The notes: generated from the letters alone by a model not told the origin. DNA of 64,000 bases from Lophius americanus (GCA_037951165.1 JBBDHG010000024.1:10472001-10536000); one strand, 5' to 3'. Shown: positions 10,137 through 22,739, counted from the stretch's first letter. Numbers and translations are program-made.

Positions 10137-11992
10137 TTATCGACAGTCCCACCTGAGATGCTACCTTTCTGATTCACATTGGAGGAGACGAGGTTCAGGA
10201 GGTGTAATGAGCTCAGTGTGAGTCCCCTCCATGCGCCGACACTCCTTAGGAGAACACTGGACGGGCCTGTTACTCTAAATGATGAGTCACGGCTCTGCTG
10301 GCTGATTTCCCTGGGTTGCAGCATGATGGTGGGCGGGTGGAGGTTGCTAGATGCAACCGCCTTACACACAAGGTGGAGGGGAGACAGCGGAGGAGCTGAC
10401 ACGCTCCAATTCCCTCCACACAACGACAGGAAGTGTCCTCCAGCACTTCTCTGGAGTCTTAATCTCTCCGCTCCCACGCCACCTCTCCTGGTTTCCTCCG
10501 TCAGCTCTCTGCACTCAGTCGCTCTCCTCCACCACACAAACGGTCTTGTAGTAAAAGGCAGCGGTGTAAGCGAGTGGTTATGAACCACTGCTCTCCAAGT
10601 TGTGGCGATGAACTTGACTGCGGCGCAGCCTCACAAACGCTGGCCTCCACCCGTACTGCATCGTTGCTTTTTGAAATGTTAGTGGAGGAAGGGAGGAAAG
10701 CTGAGCCTCCTAGGCCAGACGCAACTTCTCAATTATAGTTCCTCCTCACTAGGTGCCAAATCCATCCGCTGTAATTAGACGTATCCCCCATCCTGGTCTG
10801 GAGCTTAAATCATAATCTCTTCGGCACTCAGGATATGTTTCAGTCTCAGGCTGTCACTTCTTGAATATCATGTAAGATTTCTACGAAACAGCTTTTACAT
10901 CCTATATGGTGTTTGGGAGGAAGTTCACAGATAAGGACCCAAGCGCAGTCAGGAGAGGAACTCCGATCCTCATCCACTCAGACCCGCTTAAATGTTACAG
11001 TAAACACGATAGGGCAGTAGTTGGTGGTGTTGTTCTGTTTGAGGGTGCTTGTCAGGCTGTAAATATAGAAGCCGTGTTTCAAGGGTGGCCGTTTCCTCAC
11101 AGTTCGACAGCTCACATGGACAATGGTAACGGCGCTGTTTTGAAAAGGTTACACCCTGGAACCCGTTTGTAAAAGTTTGCATTATCAGGCCAGCAAAATT
11201 CTCTCGTTGTATGAACTGAAGGCAAACACGAAAAAAAAACGTTGATTCTCAATGTAATGCTCAATAAATAATTGAGCGGCCCGGAACAGTTAATGTGCAC
11301 AAATGAAAAATTAGATGTGCCAGTAGATAGGAAATAAACCAACAAAGAGGTGAAAATCCATCCCAGGCAGAATCAGAAAAGACTGGATCCATCGCCAAAA
11401 TGAAAAACCCTTCCTTTCTATTTCCTGGTGTCACATGGTGTCTGCTTTGTGACCTAAACCCACGTTCTTGTGTTTTTACAGCTACTCCTGCTCTGCTTCC
11501 ACCTCATCTCCTGACTGTCAGGAGTTATTCCTTAAATCTGTCCCCTAACTCCACCATGAATTCACAAAAAGGTTATTCAAGTTTGCTGCTCCTTCAGCCT
11601 GAAATCAGTTAAATTGACGTAAATCTGCTAGAGCTGGTCTGACTTGATGCTTTTAAACGACTGGATTGAGGCACATCTGGGCATAGATGTTTTTTCTGAA
11701 CCCTAATTGGTCCCTGATATTGACCACATTTGACAAACCCAGATAAATCATTTTGATATTCTGTGTTTATTGTAGTTCCCTCTCAGTATAAGAAAAAGAA
11801 TTTATCTGTCATAAACATTTAGACACTTGGTTCAACGGAGCAAAGCTTGTATTTGAGCCAAACCTGAGGAGCAGAGGGGAGCGCTGGAGCAAACGGTTCC
11901 ACTATCTTTCTTTGACGTGTAATCTGCAGGCGCCAGGGATCAAACCACCGGGCTTCTGCTAATAGGGCTGCTGCCTGGCTGCCTGTCTTGGC
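10137..11992. other. intergenic, no gene recognised
   Basis: It includes two overlapping long frames (about 10179-10588, both strands) with no domain, biased composition or splice support. The segment 10640-10880 looks single-copy but holds no feature I can name. Confidence 0.45.
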
Positions 11993-12034
11993 AAGGACAC
12001 TACTGTAAGGACACTACTGTAAGGACACTACCGT
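11993..12034 (+). repeat. 14-bp tandem repeat x3
   Basis: AAGGACACTACTGT is repeated three times without gaps (11993-12006, 12007-12020, 12021-12034); the last copy has one substitution. Confidence 0.9.
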
Positions 12035-12119
12035 AAAAGATACTGTTTTTAATCCCTGGGACTCTTTAATGCTTGAAAAATAAAGAGAAAGCCACCGATT
12101 AAAATCCACTTTTAATGAT

Positions 12120-12320
12120 ATGCCAGAAAGTTGAGGATATTATGGAATCGCCGTCGCTGCTGCATCCACAAAGCCTTACGCTTAACGCAATAACTAGAGC
12201 ACTTAATCTCACATAGTTATTAGTAAGAGGAAGAATTGGTTTGATTTTGGGAACAATCAGTTGTATATTTCCGTCACTAGAGGGAGCTTTATCTCCAAAC
12301 GTTTCCAGGCCATAATAAAC
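12120..12320 (+). repeat. dispersed repeat copy (same family as 22740-23000)
   Basis: A CAGAAAGTTGAGGATATTAT block, a GGAATCGCCGTCGCTGC block and a TATATTTCCGTCACTAGAGG block occur in the same order as at 22740-23000. This shows a shared ~200-260-bp mobile-element segment. Confidence 0.65.
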
Positions 12321-12372
12321 AGTTTAGTCCTAATTGAGTGAATAAGAATTGACTGGAGGAGATTTATTTTGT

Positions 12373-12422
12373 GTATATTTCCTATTTTACTCTAGTGGTT
12401 CGGAGTAAAATAGGAAATATAC
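12373..12422. repeat. perfect 20-bp inverted repeat
   Basis: Arms 12373-12392 and 12403-12422 are exact reverse complements around a 10-nt spacer. It lies 50 bp after the dispersed repeat copy and may mark the end of that element. Confidence 0.85.
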
Positions 12423-13573
12423 TACTCTTCCTCCTTTGTGGCTCCTGTGATCCAGGGTGTCCACCAGGGCTACATCCTAGGGCCCTTTACTCTTTAGCAT
12501 ATACATGCTACCAATGGATCATTTTATAAACAGGTTCAGTCAAGTGACTCACAGTTTTCAATATGAAATAGAGACTCAACCAAACATAAGAGCAGGACAT
12601 TAAAGGTTTAACATTCATGTAAATAGACAAAGTGGTTCAGAGGCGAAAGTAATCTCAATTCCAGTTTCAAAATTTGGAGTCTTTGCGCCATTATAAGGGT
12701 CTGGTAGAAGAATCCTGAAACATATGTCATGTTTTCGGGGCGGCAAGAAGATCAGGGGCTTAAAGATTGCATCCGAAAAAAACTTTTCAGTTAATCTGGG
12801 CCGAACATCAGTCACATCAAGGTCCAAAACAATATTTAATCAGGAGGAGCAAAGCCGGATTACATCGACCTCCTGCAGTCTGAGCCCAGAATAAAAACAC
12901 GTAACCTTTGGTTACACTGTAGGAAACATGAAGATTCTTCCTCTGTGACCCATGAATGCACCATTCAACAATGCTAACAAGGTTGTGTGTCCACCGCTAA
13001 CCGTATCTGCTTCATGGTGTCATCCTGAGACGTTTCTGCAGCACGTAGAAAAGCTGTTTTTCTTCTTCTCCGCTGCGGTGGACCAAGAGGTTAATGTTTA
13101 AACTCAAATCCCGGCGCAGAGCATCCTGATGGAGGATTGGGGGCAAGATAGATTACAGGATTGTGTTGAGGGGGAAGGGGGAATGTTGGGGAGAAGATGT
13201 AAAAACCATAAAGGGCCCACACTCTACCGCACACACACTCACCCTTCCATCTTTCCACTGGGTCCCACCCCCTAAACAAACTCACACACATGCTGAAAGA
13301 TGAATGTCCAACAAATGGAGGCAAGAGGTGAGTGAGGGCCCCGTATGAGAGGTGTATTGTGCAGCCGGGGGCCTCCATCCCCCCCTCGGAGGCCAGTGAT
13401 CAAGGGGGCCCAGTTGGAGGGGCCATGAAGAGGGGGGCGGGGGTGGATTTGGGCAGCGGCGGCAGAAGAGGAGGCAGTTGCTGTCTCACTAGGATGTTAT
13501 TTATTGGCCTACTTTGAATCTCCTGCTGCCCATTGATCTTGTCCTGATCCGCCCCTACGGATGGCTCTGCAGA
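12423..13573. other. intergenic, no gene recognised
   Basis: Non-coding. The segment 13140-13520 is GC-rich and G/C-skewed with open frames on both strands, but no recognisable protein, CpG promoter or splice structure. Confidence 0.4.
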
Positions 13574-13612
13574 CTCCTCCTCCTCGTCTCCTCCTCCTCC
13601 TCCTCCTCCTCC
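13574..13612 (+). repeat. CTC trinucleotide microsatellite
   Basis: Near-perfect (CTC)n interrupted by one CTCGT. Poly-E/poly-G frames here are artefacts. Confidence 0.85.
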
Positions 13613-13805
13613 CTTCATCTCGTGATGTACAGTGTGTAAAAGGCCTTCTGCTCCTAAGGGAGCTGGGAAAGTGCCTCAGCATCGCTGCTTTGACTCCAGG
13701 CAGTGTACATGATTAGGGTTATTAAAGGTGACTCTTTGTTTACGTACCACGCAGGGCCTCTGGTCATGGTGTCAGCAGCTTTGACTCAAGCACAAACCAG
13801 CACCT

Positions 13806-13818
13806 GTTGCTTAGAAAC
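13806..13818. promoter_or_regulatory. possible RFX X-box half-palindrome
   Basis: GTTGCTTAGAAAC resembles the RFX consensus (GTTGC, spacer, GNAAC). The surrounding 13640-13860 segment is non-repetitive and could be a conserved non-coding element. Motif evidence only. Confidence 0.2.
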
Positions 13819-14073
13819 GTGTCTGTAGCTTCATCAGTTAGAGCTTTTCATTGCTCGATACCCCCCCACTGCCAAAAGGAGAGTCCTCCTGGTCCCATCC
13901 CACAAAAACTGTCTGGAATTACTTGAAGTTAATGATATTAACCAAAAATAGATTATTTTAAGTCTCAATTGTCCAAGATTATGCAAACACACCTGATAGC
14001 AGTGGAGTTATTTTTAAATTAAGTCATATTGTGTATGTAATGGTAAAAGAGGCATTATCATTTATGTGAAATT

Positions 14074-14296
14074 ATTTCTGTGAAATGTTCTATACCAGAT
14101 AAATTAAAAAAAATAATAATATTTTTTTATTATTATTATTAATTGATTTGGTAAAAATAAATAAAATAATAAAAAATATTTAATTATTATCAATTAATAT
14201 TTATATATATATAATATATATTATTATATGAAAAATAATAATAATATTTTTTATTATTATTATTAATTTATTTGGTATAGAACATTTCACAGAAAT
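14074..14296. repeat. 223-bp AT-rich palindrome with 34-bp terminal arms
   Basis: The outer arms 14074-14107 and 14263-14296 are reverse complementary with one mismatch (ATTTCTGTGAAATGTTCTAT and its complement). The inner arms continue as self-complementary AAT/ATT runs around an AT-only centre (TATATATATAATATATATTA). It behaves as a large cruciform-capable palindrome or MITE-like element whose interior has drifted into AAT microsatellite. Confidence 0.85.
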
Positions 14297-14479
14297 AAAA
14301 CATCAATCCATAAAAACATACAAAAAATAGAAACAAGGAAAAAATAAATATACAAATACATTGTAACACAGTATAGTCAAAAATGACGGTAAATGACTCA
14401 AAGTGAAATCGGTATCATACATGTTTAAGGACTTAATAACCACATTAAGCCCCAGAGATAGTTTGAACAGGTGTGTCGC

Positions 14480-14640
14480 TTTATAAAAATTTCAATGGAT
14501 CCATCCATCCATACCATTATTTAGATCCACTCCATAATTTGATGGGTTATTTCCTTCCACATGCCCAACCCACCCACTAAGTTTCAAGAAAATCTGTGAG
14601 GTGGTTTTGGTGTTATCCTGCTGAACCCATCACTTAACCT
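14480..14640. repeat. probable transposon-tail repeat
   Basis: The segment with AAGTTTCAAGAAAATCTGTG, GGTGGTTTTGGTG and ATCCTGCTGA resembles a tail seen in many fish interspersed repeats. Assignment is from general familiarity only. Confidence 0.3.
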
Positions 14641-15664
14641 CCCTGGCGGAAGTAAACAAAAAAAAACAGCAGCTCAAGATCACAGAGATGGTAATTGTCA
14701 GCTGTTAAAAGTTTTTTTCTCTAAGTAGCAACAGATTAAGTAGATCTGGAGCTGGAACCACCACCGAAGCGACCACCTCTCCTTATTAGACGCAGACGGG
14801 CAGACCGGAGGGGCCCGTTAGGATAAGATGGTTTAAGGAGCTCAGTTATGTTCTCCGGCGCCAGATTATTCAGAGCTTTCTGTGTGATTAAAATCACTTA
14901 AGAATGGACTCTGAAAGAGGCTGGGAGTGCAGTGAAGTCAAAGAAGGTGCAGGTGAGGGTTTAGGTTAAGAGCCCAGCTTCTGGATTTGGACAGCAGTTT
15001 TAGTCTCTGGCCTCTGGCCGGCTCATTTTCCTCATGATGTCACCTGAACGCCACAGTCCCACCCATGTGACCCCTCCTGATGAGACTCCCTGACCATGGA
15101 GAACCTACCCAAACAACTTGGAACACATTTGTATACCAGTACCATGGAAGTACACAGCAGTATAAAAGTGAAATACCGCTCCTAAATATATAATATCTGC
15201 TGTATATAATCCCACAAAGAGTTAATCTATAGTTATTTATGACAACACCTTAAACAAACAACCAGGTTTTATGACCAGAGTAGGTTTCAAACTCTGGTGT
15301 CCCTTTCTCTTGATTGGGAAGATTTATTTTGTGTCCATTTCTTGTGATTACATTTCTTTTGTATATTGACGCTTCTCTGCTGTACATAATGAGGCGTGGC
15401 TCCTTCACTTTTCTCTCCTCATGTAATTTGTTGCTGCGGTAAAACGGGAATTCCCCCCCCCTGGGATGAATAAAGCATCTTCTTATCTTATTGTTTTTAA
15501 TTTCATAGTTATTAAAGAAAAACACGTATATTTGATTAATGGCAGTTTTCTTCATGAGAGTGTGGAGATATTTTCCTTGATACAGGATCCTCCTCCCCCA
15601 CCCAGTTTAACAGTAATCCATCACACTGGGTGGAACCACGCTTTAGGGTCTTTTCTTTTTTTTT

Positions 15665-16020
15665 TAACCCTTGAATGTGCTGCTCAACTGTTTGGTTGAG
15701 CACATTTTGAGTAAGGGGCCGAGGATAGAGCCCTGGCAGTTACCACAGGTCAATGGGACCACAGTGGACGCATTAACCAGGGCTTTTGAAAAAGTCCTTT
15801 TTGGATTAGAAATGATTTTTTTTGGCATATTAAAGCAGGCAAGGATTAACTGAACAGAATTACGCAACTTGACTAGTTTTCTAAAAACATGCTTTACCAA
15901 AAGGTTGAGGTTGTAATTAAAAGACAAAACTTCAACATGAAATACATTTTTTTTTAATGTTTAAAAACATGATTAAGAAACAATTTGCCATTTTATGCTA
16001 AATGTAGTTTGAAGTATGAA
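15665..16020 (+). repeat. dispersed repeat, copy A (paired with 41490-41890)
   Basis: GAGGATAGAGCCCTGGCAGT, ACCACAGG, then TGCTTTACCAAAAGG and CATTTTATGCTAAATGTAG match 41505-41865 in the same order (GGGATGGAGCCCTGG, CACCACAGG, TGCTTTACTAAAATG, CATTTTATGGTAAATTTAG). The two copies are diverged. Class unknown. Confidence 0.6.
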
Positions 16021-16489
16021 AATATGCAAAAAAAAAATTTTTTTTTAATGCAGGCAATAATGTAGGAAATTACAAAAAAAAAAAAAGAAGCAAATTTTAC
16101 AATGTTGTGAGTGAAACAAACTTCTTGACTCTGACCCTTTATCTGACTCTCCCACGAAACGTAATGACTTCTACCATGTTTAATGGAAATCCGTTGAACA
16201 GATTTTTTACAAGACTGTACGGACATACAAATGTTCTCTATGGTGACATCATCACACCAAACACTTTATTCAAGGCCGCGTTCCGAACCATCAAATCTGT
16301 TTTTAAAATACCTAAAAGTAATAGTTGCTGTTGACTAGAATGTCTTAAATGTTCATAATAAAATATCTTAAATGTCATAAAATATTGAGACTTTTCAATG
16401 ACAAAAAAAACTAGGGCATATATACTTACAGTTTTCATGGACTGAAACTAAAATACTTAGTTTCCTTAGACCAAATTTGTTTAAATAAA

Positions 16490-16745
16490 CTAGGTCCATG
16501 CTGTCATCCCCAACAGCCAGGGTAAGTCCCTGAAAAGCACCCATTCCCCTATGTTGTACAAGCAATCCCCCTCAATTAACCTCTAAAAATGAAATGCGAC
16601 TCATTAATAATTTCAGACCATATTGACTCAACCTAACTATTTCTGTGAAGTCAGCAATATTCTCTAAGATCAGATCCAAAAGTGACTTAATGATGAAGAT
16701 ATCACTGTTAATTATTGTTTTCTGGGCTCAGTAATAAAAGAAGAC
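16490..16745 (+). mobile_element. foldback/TIR element, left-end fragment
   Basis: It starts CTAGGTCCATGCTGTCATCC and contains ATGTTGTACAAGCAATCCCC, both recurring inverted at 23150-23232. The following ACCTAACTATTTCTGTGAAG and AGATCAGATCC blocks match the left arm of the 20080-21170 element. No coding capacity. Confidence 0.65.
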
Positions 16746-17632
16746 TTTATATCGAACGAAATTTGGACCATTTGGACTTCTTGCAGAAAACCCTCCTAGA
16801 GTATGAAATAAGAACAACTTCAGTCAAACTAAACAAAATGTTTATATTTGCGAGATGTGGCATTAGGACTGGATACATGTGGGGAGCTAAAATTAGCCTG
16901 GTTTGCCTTTGCTAATGATTCCTAATAATGTATTTTTCTGATCTGTTTATTCCACCTAATGCTGTTACGTTTGTTGTACCACTAAAACATGATGTTTCTC
17001 CACACAAGCAGAGAAATCCAAGGAGGATTGCGCTTCAACTCCGCTCAATCTGAACGTGCCTGGTACGTGGTGGATCGTATTTGTGGAATGCTGGCCAGCG
17101 CCTGGAATGTGGCGACCATGATAGAAAACATGTGTGAGATGAGGAGGCTGGTTGGGGGAGATAATGGGATTCACTGTCATTTGTAGCCTGTGGGGGCTCA
17201 GATATCTCAGGTGCAACACATGGATCATGCGAGCTTTAAAACGCCCGAACCCCCCCTCTGCTGTGAGCACTCCTCTGCAAATGTCAGCGGGTTCGTGAGG
17301 GGCCTCGCTTATACATTACCCAAACATATCAAACACACATACTGTACGCACACACCCCAGCTACAAATACTCACATGGAGTCTGAGTAAAGCAGGAACAG
17401 AGATCATTAATCTGAGTGTGTCTGGTCTGACCGTATTCCACAAATTGCTGCTCGGCCCTCCAGGCAGTTAGAGGCCCGAGGATTGGGACACGCAGACAAC
17501 TATCTAATAACATCCCTGCTTCCAAAATACCTGAGGGGCATACTCATGCAGTCACAGCCACTCGGGCCAGGAGGCGGGGCTTCAGCTCCTGCACAAACTG
17601 GATCAAATCCACTGTTTTCCTGGAAATACTTA

Positions 17633-18660
17633 TGGCTCCCAGAGGATGGGTCCCCGTGTTATTTTGTGACTTTTCCTCCGCCGCCACCAGCAAATGAAAG
17701 TTTTTGCTCATCAGGTAACATTAACTTGATGGATGAACACATTTTGTGCAGACAGTCGTGGTTTCCAGAGGATTGATCCTCATGATATTAGTGCTTCTTT
17801 TTTCTACCACCACCAGGTGATGAATGCTTTCATTCATCAACCGAACAACTCAACATTTAATTGATTAATTGGCCCATTATGTGCAGAGATTCATGGTTTC
17901 CAGAGGATGGATCCTGATGATAATTGGCAACTTCTTTTTTTCCCGTTTTCAGCAGAGGAAAGTTTCCACCCACCAGGTAAAATGTACTTGATGGATTAAC
18001 ACATTTCATGTAGACGTTCATGGTCTCCGGAGGACAAATCCTTGTGGTTTTTTGTGCCTTTATTATTAAAATTTACACTCATCAGCTGAAACACTTTTAA
18101 TTGACGGATTGATATATGTTGATCGGAGATTTGTGGTTTCCGGAGGATTGATTCTCGGGATTTTAATGACCTTTTCTCCGCTGTCAAGAGCCAATGAAAG
18201 TTTTCACCCATCAAGTCAAATCTATATTTGATGTATTGGTACATTTTGTTAGCGACATTCATGGTTTCCAGTGGATGGATCCTTGTGATTTAGGTGCCTT
18301 TATTTTCTACCACCACCAGCAGATGAATGTTTTCACTCATCAATTGAAATACTCAAAACATAATTGATGGACTGACCCATTTGGTGAAGATCTCTGTTCA
18401 GGGTCGCAAGTGAAATACTTCAATATTCACCTGATGGATGGTTGAATATCGTTCAAACATTTGTGGTTTCCAGAGGATGTATCTTTGTGATGTATGTGCC
18501 TCTTTCTTTGATGCCACCGACAGATTAATGTTTACACCTCCTCAAGGTAAATAGGTCAACATCTAATTGATGGATTGACAAATTTCCTGTAGCTATTCAT
18601 GGTTTCCAGGGGAATCCTGGTTCCTTGATTGCGGTGACCTTTTTCTCTGCGGATGAAGCA
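17633..18660 (+). repeat. degenerate tandem array, ~125-bp unit, about 8 copies
   Basis: The phrase TGGTTTCCAGAGGATGGATC or a close variant recurs at 17633, 17759, 17894, 18021, 18133, 18262, 18463 and 18600. Each unit goes on with a TTTCTACCACCACCAGCAG-like block, a GTTTTCACTCATCA block and an AATTGATGGATTGACACATT block. Spacings are about 112-137 bp except one of 201, which holds an extra partial unit. Two subtypes (with or without CCACCACCAG) tend to alternate, suggesting an older dimeric unit. Non-coding. Confidence 0.85.
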
Positions 18661-19921
18661 ATATAAAAATTCTGAATCATGGCGGATGAATGTAAATGTT
18701 AGCTGCTGGTAACATCTTGCACACATAACAAGATATCCACACATCAAACCCTCCCGCTGGCTCAGCCCTTTGATAGAAATGCTGAAGAAACCTCAGTGAT
18801 GCTCATTAGGCCTTCATCGCTTTCAGACACAACGGTGAAGCAGTAAAAGGGGCCAACGTGTCTTAGGTACATCCTCACACCTGCAGCTGATCTTCCCGCC
18901 TCTTCTTCTGCAAAACGCCTACACATTCAAATCCATACACATATGCTCGGGGCCCCTCGGCGTTTAGCTCGTTTTCTGTGCGCGGTACTATGGCGGATCC
19001 ATAAAGCACTCGATCAGTCGTGGCAGAGGCAGAGGCTGCGTCACCCTGTGCGAGAGGCTCTGCGGTGCCCACAACCTCCAGCCTGCGAACATGTCAATAA
19101 CGAGCAGCAGCCTCTCTGACAGAATCGTTTACTGCCTGCAGGGCATGGAGACGAAAGTGGAGTGTGCATGCCTGCCTCTAACCTACTTAAGCCTTATGCT
19201 GCACAAATGGAAGCGTAGATATGCAACATGAGAAGTCCTGGTGGATTCCTGCCTGCAAGTAGTCCAACTAACGCCAGAGGAAGTGATGTGTGTGTGTACA
19301 TACAGGCTTTGCTTAGTGCTTATTTTTGCCATGTGTGATTTTAGCGGCAAGAGTATTTTCGTTGCACACTAAACTTTCCCAGGATCAGACGGGGATGTTT
19401 CAAATCCCACCATGTCTCAATGAAAGAGTCAAACTGTGCAGGAATGAGGCAGGAGCATTTCAGTGAGAGGGAATACTCTCTGGCTCGGTTGTGTGTTCCT
19501 GCTGTCAGACTCAAGTTGGCTCCTTAATTCTATTTGCCTCTCAGGGGAACCTCCCCCAAACCTCTCACACACATTTTTAGAGAGCTTTGTTGGGAGAGTG
19601 AGGGGAGTAGGGGGCGGGGAAGGAGGGGAGCCGTACTCCCAGCTCCCACTGGGTCTGGACAAGACACATAAATCACCCACACACAGACACACAAGTACTG
19701 CTATGTCATGAGGCGATGGGGTCCTGTATCTGGCCAGGGGCCCTCCTCGCTCGCCCTAAATGTTGAAAGTAAAGAAGGGGGAGGGGAGAGAGAGAATGAA
19801 GGAAGAGTGGGGGGAGGGTTGACTTATTAGGACTTTTAAACTCTATATTATTATTATTTTAGAGGTCCTTCTCTTTGGGGATTGCATTTTCTCCTGGTGT
19901 CTTTGACCAGGTGTTTCCTCT
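18661..19921. other. intergenic, no gene recognised
   Basis: Moderately GC-rich single-copy-looking DNA. The overlapping frames on both strands at 19429-19711 have no supporting motif. Confidence 0.4.
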
Positions 19922-19942
19922 ACACACACACACACACACACA

Positions 19943-20009
<67 letters not shown>
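19922..20009. repeat. CA/TG dinucleotide microsatellite
   Basis: (AC)n across 88 bp with a single CCC interruption. Confidence 0.97.
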
Positions 20010-20011
<2 letters not shown>

Positions 20012-20079
20012 CTTACACACGACCTTTAAACATATTTACACGTTAGTATTAAACAGAAAAATTGTGGCTTTTTAATCAA

Positions 20080-21170
20080 CTACATCTATGCTGTCATCCC
20101 CGACAGCGAGGGTTAATTACCCCAAATGCATAGTCCATATTGAATCAACCTAACTATTTCCATGAAGACAGCAATGTGCTCGAAGATCAGATCCCATAGT
20201 GATTCAATAATGAAGATAAATACAATCAACTGTTTTTTTCTGAGCTCGGTAATATGTGTCAGTTCATCTGAGCTAAATTGAGACTCAAATGGAAGATCCG
20301 GATGTGAAACTGTGTTTCCATAAAAAGCTCCGGCTCATGAGTAAAATATGAACTATTATAGTGAAACGACATATATATATACTTTTTATGATGAAACCCT
20401 TTGATAAACTCCATGTGAACCTATTTGGACAAGTAATGGTTAGGAAGTTATGTTCAAAAAATAGTGTTTTTCATAAAACAACTCCCCCTTGTTAGAAAAA
20501 TATGAACTATTTGGGTAAGATATGATAAATATCGTTGAAACGATTCAAATTCACTAAACTTGGACTAAAGCGGATAAAAAGTTGAGAAAATATGGCTCGA
20601 AAACTCAGATTCTAAGATAAACTTCCCCCTAGTGGTGGAGATATGCAACTGACCTTTCCCAAAACCAGTCGACTCACTAAGATCTATGCAGGGGTAACAT
20701 TTGAAACTGATCCATGAGATCATTTCAGAGTTATTGCGCTTAAACAAAGTAACGAAGGCTCTGCAGCAGATATATCCATATCAATATCTCCGTATCATAA
20801 GTACATGGATGCCAGACTGTGTTTGACCTCCTTTTTTGTATATAGCCCATACTTGGCAAACACAGTTTCTCATCCATAACTTCACAAACCATGAGTATAA
20901 ATTGCATCTAAATTTAGCTCCTATGAATTGCCTCGAGGAAATCTGTCTTGTCTTATTACTGAGTTCGGAGAAAACACTTATCTGTTTTTATCTTCATTAT
21001 AGAGTCACTATGGGATCTGATCTTAGATCATATTGGCGATTTCATAGAAATAGTTAGGTGGAGTCAAAATGGACTGTTTGAGATTATACATGAGTCACTA
21101 ATCCAAAAAAAGTCCAACGAGGGGAATTGACTGTATAACGCAAAGGATTACCGGGGACTTATTATAGTTT
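20080..21170. mobile_element. non-autonomous foldback-type element with long imperfect inverted arms
   Basis: The left arm (about 20130-20225) carries ACCTAACTATTTCC, AGATCAGATCCCATAGTGA and ATAATGAAGATAAA. The right arm (about 20978-21072) carries the same blocks in reverse complement and reverse order, so a single strand folds back on itself. The left end matches the termini at 16490 and 23232 (CTATGCTGTCATCCCCGACA). An inverted CTTCCCCCTAGTGGTGGAGA block at 20625 links it to the CCAGGGGGAGC family. No transposase is encoded. Confidence 0.65.
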
Positions 21171-21874
21171 CTAACAAGTATCATTGGAGGATCTTAAGTT
21201 AAATTAAAGTTATATCCAACTATAACCAACGATAAGTGCAACACAGTTACTATTTTCTGCTAGGAAGTCTTACAACAGGAAAATTCCACAACAATTAACC
21301 GTAGTAGTCAGCATGTGTCCAGACCGCCTCCGTCAGACTCTCTCTGCTCCACGGTTTTCCAGATCCAGACACCAGCTGGGAACCAGGCCGGGCTCAGAGG
21401 CGAGCAGCCTCCAGGCCTGGGCCGACAGGGTCGCCAGCCAATAGAGCGGCTCCTCCCAAACCACTGACTGGAAAGGCTGGAGGGGAGAAGCGGAGCCTCT
21501 CTGTGGGGGGAAGTGAAGTGATCTCATTTATTCTGATGTTTTTATGCGGAGCATTTATTTTGAACGCGCTCTACTTCTGAGACAGTTTGTGTGTTTGGCC
21601 CAGTCTGTGCTGCTGTGGTTTTGTTATCCAACAGCAGTGATCTCATGTGCTCTGTTTCCTTCGTATTACTAATCAGGTCCTCTGGGAGGAAACAAGGGGC
21701 TAGTTTGTTATTTCACGAGTTTGATGGTTCAAATATTACATCAGTATACACCATCAAATGAAAACACGAGGTTTTAACACTGACAATTCAACTGAATTCA
21801 TCCGTCTCTCTTCAACTAATGTGACACTTCAACTACCGTCCGTGTTTGACTGACAGTTCCGCTGCTTCCACCGC

Positions 21875-22110
21875 TTTAAAGGAGCTGTTGGCTCGTAAAT
21901 AAAAAAACTCAGCCATCATCTTCTCACTCCTCTCCTCTCTTAGTCGAGAAAAACGTTCCTGGACAGCTATGCAACATTTTCCTATAATAATGAACAGGAT
22001 GAGGAGTTGTTTTCGAAAAAACAAACCGAAACAATAAACCAGAAAATGACTTCATACAGCCCATACGGATTTATCCAAAGCCCACAGAAGCCCCAAGATC
22101 CCGTATTGAT
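21875..22110 (+). repeat. interspersed repeat (TTAAAGGAGC family), copy 3
   Basis: It begins TTTAAAGGAGCTGTTGGCTC, followed by an A-run and CATCATCTTCTCACTCC, the same order of blocks as at 7836. Confidence 0.45.
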
Positions 22111-22739
22111 ATAAAAAGACCTGAAAAGACCGGCTTTTTTTCCTTCTGTGGGTTGCATTCACAAAAGATGAGTGATTGGATGCAACATCAATGCAAAGCT
22201 GAAACGTTGTTGTTGTTATTCGCAAGTTCACGGCTCACAGATTTGGACTTGGGTAAGAAATTTGCGAGATTCTGTGGAAGCTAATCAGTGATGACAGACA
22301 TTCCATATCCAGATATCTGTAGGACTTAGTTGCAGAAATGGAGCAAAAGCTTTCTCTGTGCGTCACCAGATAATAATAATTAACTCTTTTGTGACTTCCA
22401 CAATAAACGCAAAGCAGTGATTGTATTTACTTTGGTCATGGTTAATAATGGAAGAAAACGGCGCAAATAAACTTCGGTGTAAGTTCTGTGAGTACTGGAT
22501 TCAACAAAAATGATCCTGCCCTAACATTTATGTGACTAAAAGGAGTAAAGGCAATCAGTTAGAGGTATCAGTGATGATGTTAGCTTCTACATCTCAGAGT
22601 TGATGCAAAAACGCCCGAACCCCTAGTCAGGACCAACGATTGAGATATTCTGGCATCTCTGTTTGCTTCCTACCTAGGACTCACACAGCTGACAGAGAAC
22701 TCTCCAAGCCAAACCAGCAAGAGCCTCTGTTTAAATTTC

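Noticed and set aside
9944..10588. 214-codon minus-strand open frame
   Set aside because: Overlaps the TIR element and an opposing + strand frame; peptide shows no known motif.
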